From positions 1 through 11,533 of the forward strand of contig JAMNXK010000025.1 in the NCBI GenBank assembly GCA_023653245.1: 11,533 nt of DNA, in the 5' to 3' direction. Position 1 is the stretch's first letter. The number at the start of each line of letters is the position of its first letter. This stretch comes from Tagaea sp. Its GTDB lineage: Bacteria > Pseudomonadota > Alphaproteobacteria > CACIAM-22H2. Positions 1 to 9,744 of this stretch are shown piece by piece. The notes under the pieces are model-generated. The model searched no databases. It had not been told where the DNA came from and saw nothing but the letters and a program-made list of their open reading frames with translations. The translations under genes and the position numbers were made by a program.

Positions 1-2012
<2,012 letters not shown>

Positions 2013-2043
2013 CTGAACCTCCCCGAAAACGTCTTTTCTTGGG

Positions 2044-2517
2044 TTACTTCGCGGCGGCCATCGCTTTGGCGCCGGTCTGCACGGCCTTGACGATGTTGTG
2101 ATAGCCCGTGCAGCGGCAGATATTCCCTTCGAGCCATTCGCGGACTTCGTGCTCGCTCGGGTTGGAATTGCGCGTGGCGAGATCGACCGCACTCATCACC
2201 ATGCCCGGCGTGCAGAAGCCGCATTGTAGGCCGTGATGCTCCTTGAAGGCGGCCTGCATGGGATGCAGATCGGCGCCCGCAGCGAGACCTTCGATGGTGG
2301 TGACGTTCGCACCTTCGGCCTGGACCGCGAGCAGCGTGCAGCTCTTGACCGACTTGCCGTCGACATGGACAACGCAAGCGCCGCACTGGCTGGTGTCGCA
2401 GCCGACATGCGTGCCGGTGAGGCCGAGCTTTTCGCGCAGCAATTGGACCAGCAGCGTGCGGCTTTCGACGTCGGCCGACGTCGCGCGTCCGTTCACGGTC
2501 AACGAAACTTTGGGCAT
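2044..2517 (-). CDS. coxS: CoxS-like [2Fe-2S] subunit of the Mo hydroxylase
   Basis: Small iron-sulfur subunit (157 aa, the normal length) that carries electrons from the Mo site of the large subunit to the flavin subunit. The N-terminal plant-type ferredoxin domain has cluster ligands C40, C45, C48 and C60 ([10 protein letters not shown] then SC). The C-terminal helical domain has C99, C102, C134 and C136 ([11 protein letters not shown] and [13 protein letters not shown]). Both clusters therefore look complete. There is no signal peptide, so it is cytoplasmic. The start is supported by GGGGAGGAC just upstream, and the [10 protein letters not shown] opening matches the family. It lies 74 bp after coxG and 31 bp before coxL in the same orientation, so one transcript is likely. 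Its ribosome site can pair with an upstream C-run (see 2524-2547). Homologous subunits exist in many aldehyde, nicotinate, isoquinoline and purine hydroxylases, so it does not reveal the substrate. Confidence 0.96.
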   Translation of the reverse strand: MPKVSLTVNGRATSADVESRTLLVQLLREKLGLTGTHVGCDTSQCGACVVHVDGKSVKSCTLLAVQAEGANVTTIEGLAAGADLHPMQAAFKEHHGLQCGFCTPGMVMSAVDLATRNSNPSEHEVREWLEGNICRCTGYHNIVKAVQTGAKAMAAAK

Positions 2518-2523
2518 GAAGTC

Positions 2524-2547
2524 CTCCCCTGACTTACTTGGGGGGAG
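2524..2547 (-). promoter_or_regulatory. Possible ribosome-site hairpin in the coxS leader
   Basis: On the minus-strand transcript CUCCCC (2547-2542) can pair perfectly with GGGGAG (2529-2524) across a 12-nt loop. The second arm is the coxS Shine-Dalgarno sequence, seven bases before the AUG. The short stem is all strong pairs but one. Such a structure could limit free initiation and make coxS translation depend on ribosomes arriving from coxG. G-rich ribosome sites in GC-rich DNA find C-runs easily, so it may be incidental. Confidence 0.35.
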
Positions 2548-2591
2548 TTTCCCGCTTCCGAACGCGCGGCGTCAAGCGCGCTCGTGAGAAT

Positions 2592-3176
2592 TCAGCGCGA
2601 CGCCAGCCAAACCACCGCGATGACCGCGGCGATCAGCGCCGGGATCCAGATCGCCGGCGACAGGCCTTGCGGGTTCGCGTCCGGAACGGCGGCGGTCGCC
2701 GTATCGGCCGCCGCTTCCGGCGCCGGGCCGGCGCGTTCGGCCATCGCGGCCGCGAACTTGCCGAAGAAATCGTCGGCGAGTTTGCGCGCCGTGGCGTCGA
2801 TCAGGCGCGAGCCGAGCTGGGCCATCTTGCCGCCGACCTGGGAGTCGGCCGTGTATTTGAGGATCGTGGCGTCCGGCCCGTCTTCGTCGAGGGTCACCAC
2901 CGCCGAGCCCTTGCCGAACCCGGCCACCCCGCCTTGGCCTTCGCCCGCGATCTTGTAGCCCTTGGGCGGATCGATGTCCGAGAGCGTGACCTTGCCCGAG
3001 AACTTGGCCGACATCGGCCCGATCTTGAGGGCGACCTTGGCGGCGAACTCGGTTTCGCCGTTCTTGACCAGCTCCTCGCAGCCCGGAATGCAGCGTTTCA
3101 ACACCTCGGGATCGTTCAACCCGTCCCAAACGGCGGCGCGGGGCAGGGGCAGACGGTACTCGCCGGTCAGATTCAT
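2592..3176 (-). CDS. coxG: CoxG-family SRPBCC protein with C-terminal membrane anchor
   Basis: Accessory protein of CO dehydrogenase-type Mo hydroxylases (194 aa). The family has an SRPBCC lipid/ligand-binding fold, and CoxG is known to attach CO dehydrogenase to the cytoplasmic membrane. Residues 1 to about 145 form the SRPBCC domain, with the typical opening (TGEYRLPLPRAAVWDGLNDP), the CIPGCEEL segment at 29-36 and a closing RLIDATARKLADDFFGKFA helix. An Ala/Pro-rich linker (about 148-171) leads to one hydrophobic helix at 174-192 that ends in Arg, consistent with a tail anchor. The start at 3176 fits the family N-terminus but lacks a good Shine-Dalgarno sequence. It is the first gene of the coxGSL operon and is divergent from the TAXI receptor. 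Anchoring this form II enzyme to the membrane is an inference from the family. Confidence 0.92.
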   Translation of the reverse strand: MNLTGEYRLPLPRAAVWDGLNDPEVLKRCIPGCEELVKNGETEFAAKVALKIGPMSAKFSGKVTLSDIDPPKGYKIAGEGQGGVAGFGKGSAVVTLDEDGPDATILKYTADSQVGGKMAQLGSRLIDATARKLADDFFGKFAAAMAERAGPAPEAAADTATAAVPDANPQGLSPAIWIPALIAAVIAVVWLASR

Positions 3177-3320
3177 GGGATTTGGCGTCCAAAAGCGGGG
3201 GAGCGGGCCCTTGGTCTAGCAAAAACCCATGGAAAAGACGACCGGGGGACACTATTTATCGCCCATCCGCCGGCGCCCTTTCGCAAGGTCGGCGAAAAAT
3301 CAACAGGGAGCCCCCAAGCA
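3177..3320. promoter_or_regulatory. Divergent spacer between coxG and the TAXI receptor gene
   Basis: This 144-bp spacer must hold the start signals for both the coxGSL operon (leftward) and the TAXI receptor gene (rightward), unless either is read from a distant promoter. It is locally richer in A/T than its flanks. Two perfect interrupted palindromes are present: TTTGG-CGT-CCAAA at 3181-3193, four bases before the coxG ATG, and TTTCGC-N7-GCGAAA at 3279-3297, 23 bases before the TAXI ATG. I found no convincing sigma-70 -35/-10 pair in either direction. The rightward gene has a clear AGGGAG ribosome site at about 3305-3310. Confidence 0.5.
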
Positions 3321-4295
3321 ATGACCCTTCATCGTCGTACCGCGTTGGCGCTGGGCGCCGGCGCCGCCGCCATCCTTTCCGCCCCGGCCATCGCCCAAGC
3401 GCGCCGTCAGCGCATCACCATCGGCACCGGCGGCACGGGGGGCGTGTTCTTCCCCTATGGCGGCGGTCTGGCGCGCATCTTCTCCGAGAAACTGCCCAAC
3501 GTGCAGGCGACCGCGCAGGTCACCGGCGGCTCGGTGGACAATTGCAAGCTGCTCGATCAGGGCGAGGCCGAGCTCGGCTTCTCGACCATGGACAGCGCGT
3601 ACGACGCGGTCAACGGCGAGGGCGCTTACAAGGCCGACGGCAAGCTCAATATCCGCATGGTCGCGATGCTGTACGACTCCTTCCTGCATGTCGTCGCCTC
3701 GCAGGCCTCGGGCATCACCAACATCGCCTCGATGCGCGGCAAGCGCATTTCGATGGGCTCGGCGGGGTCCTCGACCGAATCGATCGCCGACCGCGTGGTC
3801 GAAGCCGGCGGCCTCAACCCGATGCGCGACATCACCCGCGACAATCTTGGCGTGGCGGAATCGGCCAACGCCATGAAGGACGGTAAGATCGGCGCGTTCT
3901 TCTGGATCGGCGGCATTCCGACCGCGGCGGTGCGCGAACTCGCCCAAGGCGGCCAGCCGGCGATCCGCTTCATCCCGACCCTGACCGAATTCCAGTCGCT
4001 CGAGCGCCGCTGGCCCGGTCTCTACCGCCCGTTCAACCTCGCCGCCAATTCCTACGCGGGCCAGGGCGAAGCGGTGAACGGTCTGGGCGTGGCCAACGTG
4101 CTGATCACGTCGGGCAAGGTGCCGAACGCGCTGGTCACCCAGATGCTCGAAGGCATCTTCAACAATCTGGCGGACGTGCAGGCGATCCATCCGGAAGCCC
4201 GCCGCCTGACGCTGCAATCGGCGGCGCAAAAGGGCGCCGTGCCGTTCCATCCGGCGGCCGAAGCGTTCTACCGCGCGAAGGGCGTGATGTCCTAA
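3321..4295 (+). CDS. TAXI-family TRAP transporter periplasmic solute receptor
   Basis: Extracytoplasmic receptor of a TRAP transporter of the TAXI type. It captures a small organic anion in the periplasm and delivers it to the membrane permease, whose uptake is ion-gradient driven. The predicted protein has 324 aa, the usual length. Residues 1-27 form an export signal (HRR, a hydrophobic Ala/Leu core, then SAPAIAQA), with cleavage probably after residue 25 or 27. The twin arginine is only a weak Tat match. Family landmarks follow: ITIGTGGTGGVFFPYGGGLA (32-51), TGGSVDNCKLLDQGEAELGF, then MRGKRISMGSAGSSTES and FFWIGGIPTAAVREL. The frame stays open far upstream, but the start at 3321 is chosen because it gives a clean signal peptide and has AGGGAG upstream. 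An intrinsic terminator follows it, then the fused permease. The substrate cannot be read from sequence; glutamate and C4 or aromatic acids are known for relatives. Confidence 0.95.
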   Translation: MTLHRRTALALGAGAAAILSAPAIAQARRQRITIGTGGTGGVFFPYGGGLARIFSEKLPNVQATAQVTGGSVDNCKLLDQGEAELGFSTMDSAYDAVNGEGAYKADGKLNIRMVAMLYDSFLHVVASQASGITNIASMRGKRISMGSAGSSTESIADRVVEAGGLNPMRDITRDNLGVAESANAMKDGKIGAFFWIGGIPTAAVRELAQGGQPAIRFIPTLTEFQSLERRWPGLYRPFNLAANSYAGQGEAVNGLGVANVLITSGKVPNALVTQMLEGIFNNLADVQAIHPEARRLTLQSAAQKGAVPFHPAAEAFYRAKGVMS

Positions 4296-4318
4296 GCCCT
4301 CCGGTATCCGCGTACGAC

Positions 4319-4354
4319 AAAAGCCCGGCGGGCGACCGCCGGGCTTTTTCTTTT
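4319..4354 (+). terminator. Intrinsic terminator after the TAXI receptor gene
   Basis: A perfect 13-bp stem (4319-4331 with 4336-4348) closed by a GCGA tetraloop of the GNRA type is followed by a T-rich run (TTTTTCTTTT overlapping its end). It starts 23 bases after the TAXI stop codon and 51 bases before the permease start. The permease therefore either has its own promoter in 4355-4405 or is made by partial read-through, which would yield more receptor than permease. Confidence 0.9.
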
Positions 4355-4405
4355 GCCGTCATCGTCTAAACTCCGGCCCAACAAAGCAAAACAGGGGGGC
4401 CAAAA

Positions 4406-6769
4406 ATGGCCGGGACGCGCGACGACAAGATCGAACTCACCGCGGAGGAAATCGAGCGCCTGTCGTCGGACAGCGAGGGCGGCCCCGCGCAGCGCGCGAC
4501 CGGCTGGCTCGGCTGGGTGACGGGGATCGGCGCGTTCGGTGTGGCGGCCTATGCGCTGTACTGGACGCAGTTTTCGATCAACACCACGGTCTACCGCGCG
4601 AGTTTCCTGGCGCTCGCGCTGGCGCTGGTCTTCTTGCTTTATCCGCTGGTGCGGGACTTCAAGGCCACGCGCGGCGCCACCATCGAAGAATGGTGCGTGG
4701 CGCTGGTCGGGGCGGGGGGCATGTATTTCCTCTACCTCGAAGGCCGGATCATCGAGCGCAGCCCCTTCGCGTTCGGCGTGTTGAGCGTCGTGGCGCTCGC
4801 TTTCCTGCTCTATCCGCTGATGACGCGCTCGCGCTTTTTCGTGCGCACCCAGATCCTCGATTGGGTGCTGGTGATCCTCGCGCTGTGGACCGCTTGGTAC
4901 CTCGCGGACAACATCGAGCTCTACAAGAACCGCCCGACGCGGCCCACGGCGCTCGAACTCGTGCTCGGCGCCGGGCTGATCTTGCTGATCCTCGAAGCCA
5001 CGCGCCGCACCGTGGGCTGGATCCTGCCCGCGATCACCGTGATCTTCCTCGTCTATTGCTATCTCGGACCCTACGTGCCCGAGCCCTTCGACCATCGCGG
5101 TTTCAACGTCAACCGGATCATCGGGCAGAACTACCTGACCCTCGAAGGCATCTTCTCGACGCCCATGGACGTGGCGGCGACCTTCATCATCCTGTTCACG
5201 ATTTACGGCGCGGTGCTCGAGCGCGGCGGCGCGGGGCGGTTCTTCATCGATTGGGCGTTCGCGCTGTTCGGCAAGAATCCCTCGGCCTCCGCACCCGGCC
5301 GCGCCGTGGTCGCCTCGGGCTTCCTGCTCGGCACCGTGTCGGGGTCGGGCGTCGCCACGACCGTGACCGTCGCCTCGCTCGCCTGGCCGATGCTCAAACG
5401 CGCGGGCTACACGCCCAACGTCGCGGGCGGCATGCTCTCGGCCGCCGGGATCGGCGCCACGCTCAGCCCGCCGACGCTGGGTGCCGCGGCCTTCATCATC
5501 GCCGAGTATCTCGACGTCGACTATCTGATGATCCTGCTCTACGCGACGATTCCGACGATCCTCTACTACGTGTCGTGCTGGCTGATGACCGAGGCCGACG
5601 CGCGGCGCTTGAACGTGCGCGCGGTGCGCACGTCGGATGATTCGCTCTGGCAGCTCACCAAGTTCCACGGCTACCACTTCCTGTCGCTGGGCGCGATCGC
5701 GCTGTTCCTGGTGCTCGGATTCAGTTCGTTCATGGCGGTCTATTGGTCGATCGTGATCGCCTTCGGCCTATCGATGATCCGCGAAGACAGCCGCTTGGTG
5801 ACCGTGACCGCGTTCTACGCGGGCATCGGAATCGCCGTGCTCGCCTTCCTGTTCGGCTCGTCGGCAATGCCCGAAAGCATCGGTCTGCACGAGCTGTTCG
5901 ACGGGCGGCTGTCCAGCTCGATCTTCTGGGGGGCGGTGGCCGCGATCGCGGTCTCGGGCTGGCAGGCTTTGGCGGCGGTGCGCGCGGGGATCGAGCCCGC
6001 GCCCGAATCCACCCGGATGATCGAAGCCTTGGTCGACGGCGCGCGCTCGACGCTCGGCATCATCGCCACGTGCGCGTGTGCGGGCATCATCGTGGGCGTG
6101 GTGAACCTCACGGGGCTGGGCCTGACGATCTCGACCATCATCGTGCAATTCGGCGGCGGCGAGCGCTTGATCGTGATCGCACTCGCCGCCTTGGCGATGT
6201 GGGTGCTGGGCCTCGCGGTGCCGGTGACCGCCAGCTACATCATCGCCGCGGTGATGCTGGTGCCCGCGCTGACCAAGGTCGGCATTCCCGAGCCGGCAGC
6301 ACACATGTTCATGTTCTACTACGCCGTGCTCGCGGACGTGTCGCCCCCGACCGCCTTGGCGCCCTTCGCCGCCTCGGCGATCACCGGCGGCCAGCCTTTC
6401 CACACCATGATGCAGGCGTGGAAATACACGCTGCCCGCCTTCGTCGTGCCGTTCATGTTCTGCCTGACGCCCGAGGGCATGTATCTGCTGATGCTCACGC
6501 CCGAAGCGCAGATCCCCGCCACATTCGCCCAATGGGGGGCGGTGTTCATAACGCTGCTGACATCCTGTCTGGCGCTTGTGGGCCTGTGCGTGGGCGCGAC
6601 GGGCTACGCGCTCGGCCACGCCAACTGGGCCGAGCGGGCGCTGTGCATCGCCGGCGGCTGCCTGCTATTGGCGGCCGACGCGACCACCGACCTCGCCGGC
6701 GCGGCGCTGCTCGCCGCGGGCCTCGCGCTGCACTGGGTCAGGGTGAAGCGGGGCGCTAGCGCCGCTTAG
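4406..6769 (+). CDS. TRAP transporter fused 4TM/12TM permease (DctMQ type, TAXI system)
   Basis: Integral membrane part of the TAXI-TRAP importer, in which the small (DctQ-like) and large (DctM-like) subunits are one polypeptide of 787 aa. A hydrophilic, acidic N-terminal tail (about 30 residues) precedes four helices of the Q-like part. The M-like part follows and shows its conserved repeats: [11 protein letters not shown] from residue 309, [17 protein letters not shown] from 353, and in the second half [14 protein letters not shown] and [19 protein letters not shown] from 644. The C-terminus carries extra hydrophobic segments (about 710-780) with no further domain I recognise. The start has AGGGGGG upstream. 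It follows the receptor gene by 110 bp with a terminator between. Its last 14 bp overlap the end of tctA on the other strand. It works with the receptor at 3321-4295. Confidence 0.95.
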   Translation: MAGTRDDKIELTAEEIERLSSDSEGGPAQRATGWLGWVTGIGAFGVAAYALYWTQFSINTTVYRASFLALALALVFLLYPLVRDFKATRGATIEEWCVALVGAGGMYFLYLEGRIIERSPFAFGVLSVVALAFLLYPLMTRSRFFVRTQILDWVLVILALWTAWYLADNIELYKNRPTRPTALELVLGAGLILLILEATRRTVGWILPAITVIFLVYCYLGPYVPEPFDHRGFNVNRIIGQNYLTLEGIFSTPMDVAATFIILFTIYGAVLERGGAGRFFIDWAFALFGKNPSASAPGRAVVASGFLLGTVSGSGVATTVTVASLAWPMLKRAGYTPNVAGGMLSAAGIGATLSPPTLGAAAFIIAEYLDVDYLMILLYATIPTILYYVSCWLMTEADARRLNVRAVRTSDDSLWQLTKFHGYHFLSLGAIALFLVLGFSSFMAVYWSIVIAFGLSMIREDSRLVTVTAFYAGIGIAVLAFLFGSSAMPESIGLHELFDGRLSSSIFWGAVAAIAVSGWQALAAVRAGIEPAPESTRMIEALVDGARSTLGIIATCACAGIIVGVVNLTGLGLTISTIIVQFGGGERLIVIALAALAMWVLGLAVPVTASYIIAAVMLVPALTKVGIPEPAAHMFMFYYAVLADVSPPTALAPFAASAITGGQPFHTMMQAWKYTLPAFVVPFMFCLTPEGMYLLMLTPEAQIPATFAQWGAVFITLLTSCLALVGLCVGATGYALGHANWAERALCIAGGCLLLAADATTDLAGAALLAAGLALHWVRVKRGASAA

Positions 6770-8240
6770 CGAGCTTCCACAGCTGCGGCCCGATCAGCGC
6801 GAGGGCGGCCAGGGCCAGCAGCGTCGCCGACAGTGGCCGCGTGAGGAACACGGTCATATCGCCCTGGCTGATGGTCAGCGCGCGGCGCAGCTCCTGCTCG
6901 GCCAGCGGCCCCAAGATCATGCCGATGATCACGGGTGCCGTGGGGAAGTCGAAGCGGCGCATGAAGTAACCCGCGATGCCCACGAGGTAGAGCAGCACGA
7001 GGTCGATCACGCTCTGGCTGATGCCGTACGTGCCGATGGTCGCGAAGACCAGAATGCCGCCGTAGAGCCACGGTTTGGGGATCGCCAGGATCTTCACCCA
7101 CAGCGCCACCAGCGGCAGGTTCATCACCAGCAGCATCACGTTGGCGATGTAAAGCGAAGCGATCAGGCCCCAAACCAGATTGGCCTGGGTCTCGAACAGC
7201 AGCGGGCCGGGATTGATGCCGTAGCTCTGGAAGGCCGAAAGCATGATCGCCGCCGTGGCCGAGGTCGGCAGACCGAGCGTGAGCATCGGTACCAGCACGC
7301 CGGCGGCCGAGGCGTTGTTCGCGGCCTCGGGCCCGGCGACGCCTTCGATGGCACCCTTGCCGAATTCCTCGGGGTGTTTTGAGAGTTTGCGCTCGATGTA
7401 GTAGGACAGGAAGGTCGGGATCTCGGCCCCGCCGGCGGGCAAGGCGCCGATCGAAAAGCCGAGGCCGGTGCCGCGCAGCCAGGGCTTCCAGCTGCGCTTC
7501 CATTCGTCCTTGGTCATCCACAGCGAGCCGGTCAGCGGCAGCAGCTCGTCCTTGCCGTGGGCGTGGCGCGAGGCGAGCCACAGCGTTTCGCCCACCGCGA
7601 ACAGCCCGACCGCCACGACGATCACGTTGATGCCGTCGAGCAATTCGAGCAGCCCGAACGTGAAGCGCGGCTGGCCGGTCTGCAGGTCGATGCCGATCAA
7701 GCCGAGCCAAATCCCGAGGAACAGACTCGTGAGGCCGCGCACGGCCGAATTGCCGAGCACCGCCGAGACGGTCACGAAGGCCAGCACCATCAAGCAGAAA
7801 TACTCGGCCGGGCCGAATTTGAGCGCGAGCTCGACCACGATGGGCGCCAGAAACGTGATCCCGACCGTGCCCGCCGTGCCCGCGACGAACGAGCCGATCG
7901 CCGCGGTGGCCAGCGCCGCACCCGCGCGGCCGCGCTTGGCCATGCGGTTGCCTTCCAGCGCCGTGATGATGGTCGCACTCTCGCCCGGCGTGTTGAGCAG
8001 GATCGACGTCGTCGAGCCGCCATACATGGCGCCGTAATAGATGCCCGCGAACAAGATGAACGCGCCCGTGGCGTCGACCTTGAAGGTGATCGGCAGCAGC
8101 AGCGCGATGGTCAAGGCGGGCCCCAGGCCGGGCAGCACGCCGATCGCCGTGCCCAGCAGCGTGCCGAACAACGCGAACATCAGGTTGGTGGGCGTCAGCG
8201 CGACCGCGAAGCCGGCGCCCAAAGCGGCGAGGGTTTCCAT
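6756..8240 (-). CDS. tctA: Tripartite tricarboxylate transporter large permease TctA
   Basis: Large membrane subunit of a TTT-family secondary importer for carboxylates (494 aa, family about 500, around 12 helices). The two internal repeats are visible. The first has [20 protein letters not shown] (34-53) and [20 protein letters not shown] (69-88). The second has [19 protein letters not shown], then [16 protein letters not shown] and PMLTLGLP. The second loop reads LPAGGAE where many TctA proteins have LPGAGAT; I regard this as a known-looking subgroup variant and not as damage. The start is METLAAL at 8240. Its A is the last base of the tctB stop (TGATG), so translation is coupled, and the ribosome site is weak, as expected for that arrangement. 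The stop at 6756-6758 lies inside the 3' end of the convergent TRAP permease gene. Confidence 0.96.
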   Translation of the reverse strand: METLAALGAGFAVALTPTNLMFALFGTLLGTAIGVLPGLGPALTIALLLPITFKVDATGAFILFAGIYYGAMYGGSTTSILLNTPGESATIITALEGNRMAKRGRAGAALATAAIGSFVAGTAGTVGITFLAPIVVELALKFGPAEYFCLMVLAFVTVSAVLGNSAVRGLTSLFLGIWLGLIGIDLQTGQPRFTFGLLELLDGINVIVVAVGLFAVGETLWLASRHAHGKDELLPLTGSLWMTKDEWKRSWKPWLRGTGLGFSIGALPAGGAEIPTFLSYYIERKLSKHPEEFGKGAIEGVAGPEAANNASAAGVLVPMLTLGLPTSATAAIMLSAFQSYGINPGPLLFETQANLVWGLIASLYIANVMLLVMNLPLVALWVKILAIPKPWLYGGILVFATIGTYGISQSVIDLVLLYLVGIAGYFMRRFDFPTAPVIIGMILGPLAEQELRRALTISQGDMTVFLTRPLSATLLALAALALIGPQLWKLAKRR

Positions 8241-8716
8241 CAGAACACCAGGCTTTCGAGAAGGCCTTCGCCGATATTGATGCCCAGCGCTTTGGAGAAG
8301 CCGAGATAGGCGGCGGCGGCGAGCGCGAAGCCAACGCCGAAATCCGCCGCCGGGCGTTCGGAGCCGAAGCAACGCGCGATGCACGCGAACATCAACGCCG
8401 AGGCGAGCGTGAAGCCGAGATCGCGGATGGCGACAAGGTTGATCGCCAAGCCGATGGCCAGCCACATCAGCGCGCGGAAATCGACCGGCAGCTTGGTGTC
8501 GGGGTCTTCGTCGGACCAGCCGCCCGCGAGGCCCTGGAACGTCAGCAGCGCGCCCATCACCGCCATGCACGCGGCGATCGCATAGGGAAACACCGCCGGT
8601 CCGATGCGCGCGTAGAGCGGCGAGGCGGGGATTCCCGCCGCGCCGAAATAGACGATGGCGGCGAAAGCCAGCACCGCGAGGCCGACGAACGTCTCGGCCG
8701 TGAGTTTGAAGCGCAT
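8240..8716 (-). CDS. tctB: Tripartite tricarboxylate transporter small permease TctB
   Basis: Small membrane subunit of the TTT importer (158 aa), which pairs with TctA; its exact role is poorly known in the family. It is strongly hydrophobic with four or five helices, roughly at residues 10-29, 41-63, 82-98, 101-115 and 127-142. A polar, charged loop ([14 protein letters not shown], 67-80) lies in the middle, as usual in TctB. Sequence conservation in TctB is low, so the call rests partly on size, topology and its place between tctC and tctA. The start at 8716 is chosen for the GGGGGG ribosome site directly upstream and the [14 protein letters not shown] opening, which resembles other TctB proteins. 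It lies 59 bp after tctC, with a hairpin in the gap, and its stop overlaps the tctA start by one base. Confidence 0.92.
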   Translation of the reverse strand: MRFKLTAETFVGLAVLAFAAIVYFGAAGIPASPLYARIGPAVFPYAIAACMAVMGALLTFQGLAGGWSDEDPDTKLPVDFRALMWLAIGLAINLVAIRDLGFTLASALMFACIARCFGSERPAADFGVGFALAAAAYLGFSKALGINIGEGLLESLVF

Positions 8717-8733
8717 ATCCCCCCCGGGAAAAC

Positions 8734-8764
8734 GCCGCCGGCCCCGTGTGGCGAGGCCGGCGGC
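8734..8764 (-). terminator. Intercistronic hairpin between tctC and tctB
   Basis: A perfect 10-bp GC-only stem (8734-8743 with 8755-8764) encloses an 11-nt loop. It sits 11 bases after the tctC stop codon. On the minus-strand transcript it is followed by GUUUUCCC, a tail too short in U for an efficient terminator. It could act as a leaky terminator or as a 3' stabiliser protecting the tctC message, raising receptor output over TctB and TctA. Confidence 0.6.
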
Positions 8765-8775
8765 TTGCGTCGAGA

Positions 8776-9744
8776 TCAGGTCGCCAGGCCGAGGCTCTTG
8801 AGAATGCCCTCGATCCGCACGACTTCGGCGCCGACGTAGCGGCCGAAATCGTCGCCCGTCTGGTAGATTTCGGTCCAATCGCGCTTGGTCACTTCTTCGC
8901 GCCATTGCGGAGACTTGACCATGCGGTCGATCACGCCGAGCAGCGCGGTGCGCTGGGCCGGGTTGATGCCCGGCGCGCCGAACACGCCGCGCCAGTTGAA
9001 CAGCTCGACGTCGATGCCCTGCTCCTTGAGCGTCGGCACGTCGATGCCGGCCTGGCGCGACGGCGACGAAATCGCCAGCGCGCGCAGACGGCCCGCCTTG
9101 ATCTGCTCGGCGAATTCGCCGTAGCCCGACACGCCTGCGGTCGTCTGGCCGCCGAGCAGCGAGGCTTGGGCGGGGCCGCCGCCGGCGAACGCCACGTAGC
9201 TCATCGCCCGCGGCTCGACGCCGATCGCTTGGCCGACCATGCCGACCAGGATGTGGTCGGTGCCGCCGGCCGAACCGCCGGCCCACGAAACCGCACCCGG
9301 ATTGGCGCGCACGGCGGCCGCGAGGCTGCGCATGTCGCGATGCGGCGAATTGGCGGGCACCACGACGGCCTGGAACTCGCCGGTCAGGCGCGCGAGCGGC
9401 GTCGCGTCGGTGATCTTCACCGGGCTCTTGTTGGCGATCAGCGAGCCGACCATCACCATGCCCGCGACCATCATGATGTCGCCCTGGCCGCGCATGCCCA
9501 GGAAGCGCGGCAGACCGACGGCACCGCCGGCACCCGGCACGTTCTCGAACTGGAAGTTCTGAACCACGCCGGCGGCGCGCATCACCTGCTCGATCGTGCG
9601 GCCGGTCTGATCCCAGCCGCCGCCGGGTGCCGCGGGAATGAACATGCGCAAGCGCTCGATATTCTGCGCGGCGGCGGGCATCGCAAGGCCGGCGGCGGCG
9701 CCGGCGGCGAGCGAGGTCTTCAGGAAGTCGCGACGAATCATCAT
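8776..9744 (-). CDS. tctC: Tripartite tricarboxylate transporter periplasmic receptor TctC, Tat-exported
   Basis: Periplasmic solute-binding protein (322 aa, Bug/TctC family) that binds a carboxylate and passes it to TctAB. The N-terminus has a textbook twin-arginine signal, RRDFLK at residues 4-9, then an Ala/Leu/Gly core and AMPAAAQ, with probable cleavage after residue 26. This predicts export in folded form through Tat. The mature protein starts with [20 protein letters not shown], the usual TctC ligand loop. [14 protein letters not shown] and [14 protein letters not shown] follow, and the C-terminal lobe is complete (ends LGLAT). The start may be 9744 or the second Met at 9741; a GAGGAGAGG ribosome site precedes both. 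It is the first gene of tctCBA. The ligand is unknown, because family members bind citrate, dicarboxylates, nicotinate-type and other organic acids. Confidence 0.96.
   Translation of the reverse strand: MMIRRDFLKTSLAAGAAAGLAMPAAAQNIERLRMFIPAAPGGGWDQTGRTIEQVMRAAGVVQNFQFENVPGAGGAVGLPRFLGMRGQGDIMMVAGMVMVGSLIANKSPVKITDATPLARLTGEFQAVVVPANSPHRDMRSLAAAVRANPGAVSWAGGSAGGTDHILVGMVGQAIGVEPRAMSYVAFAGGGPAQASLLGGQTTAGVSGYGEFAEQIKAGRLRALAISSPSRQAGIDVPTLKEQGIDVELFNWRGVFGAPGINPAQRTALLGVIDRMVKSPQWREEVTKRDWTEIYQTGDDFGRYVGAEVVRIEGILKSLGLAT

Noticed and set aside
2025..2038. GAAAA-CGTC-TTTTC inverted repeat between coxS and coxL
   Set aside because: The stem is mostly A-T pairs with no following T-run, too weak to call as a terminator or regulatory hairpin.
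3200..3260. Sigma-70-like boxes in the coxG/TAXI spacer (such as TGGAAA with TATTTA 17 bases later)
   Set aside because: The match is only about half of the consensus positions; similar matches occur by chance, so no promoter is called there.
2538..3320. Upstream extension of the TAXI receptor frame back to 2538
   Set aside because: The frame is open but runs antisense through coxG; a proper ribosome site and a signal peptide both support the start at 3321.
4292..5677. A 461-codon minus-strand frame opposite the TRAP permease, and similar shadows over tctA and tctC
   Set aside because: Each lies opposite a membrane or receptor gene with clear family motifs, and none shows a ribosome site, a domain or natural composition.
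7370..7480. TctA second loop LPAGGAE in place of the common LPGAGAT
   Set aside because: The surrounding repeat is intact and I believe this variant occurs in other proteobacterial TctA proteins, so it is not treated as a defect or a novelty.
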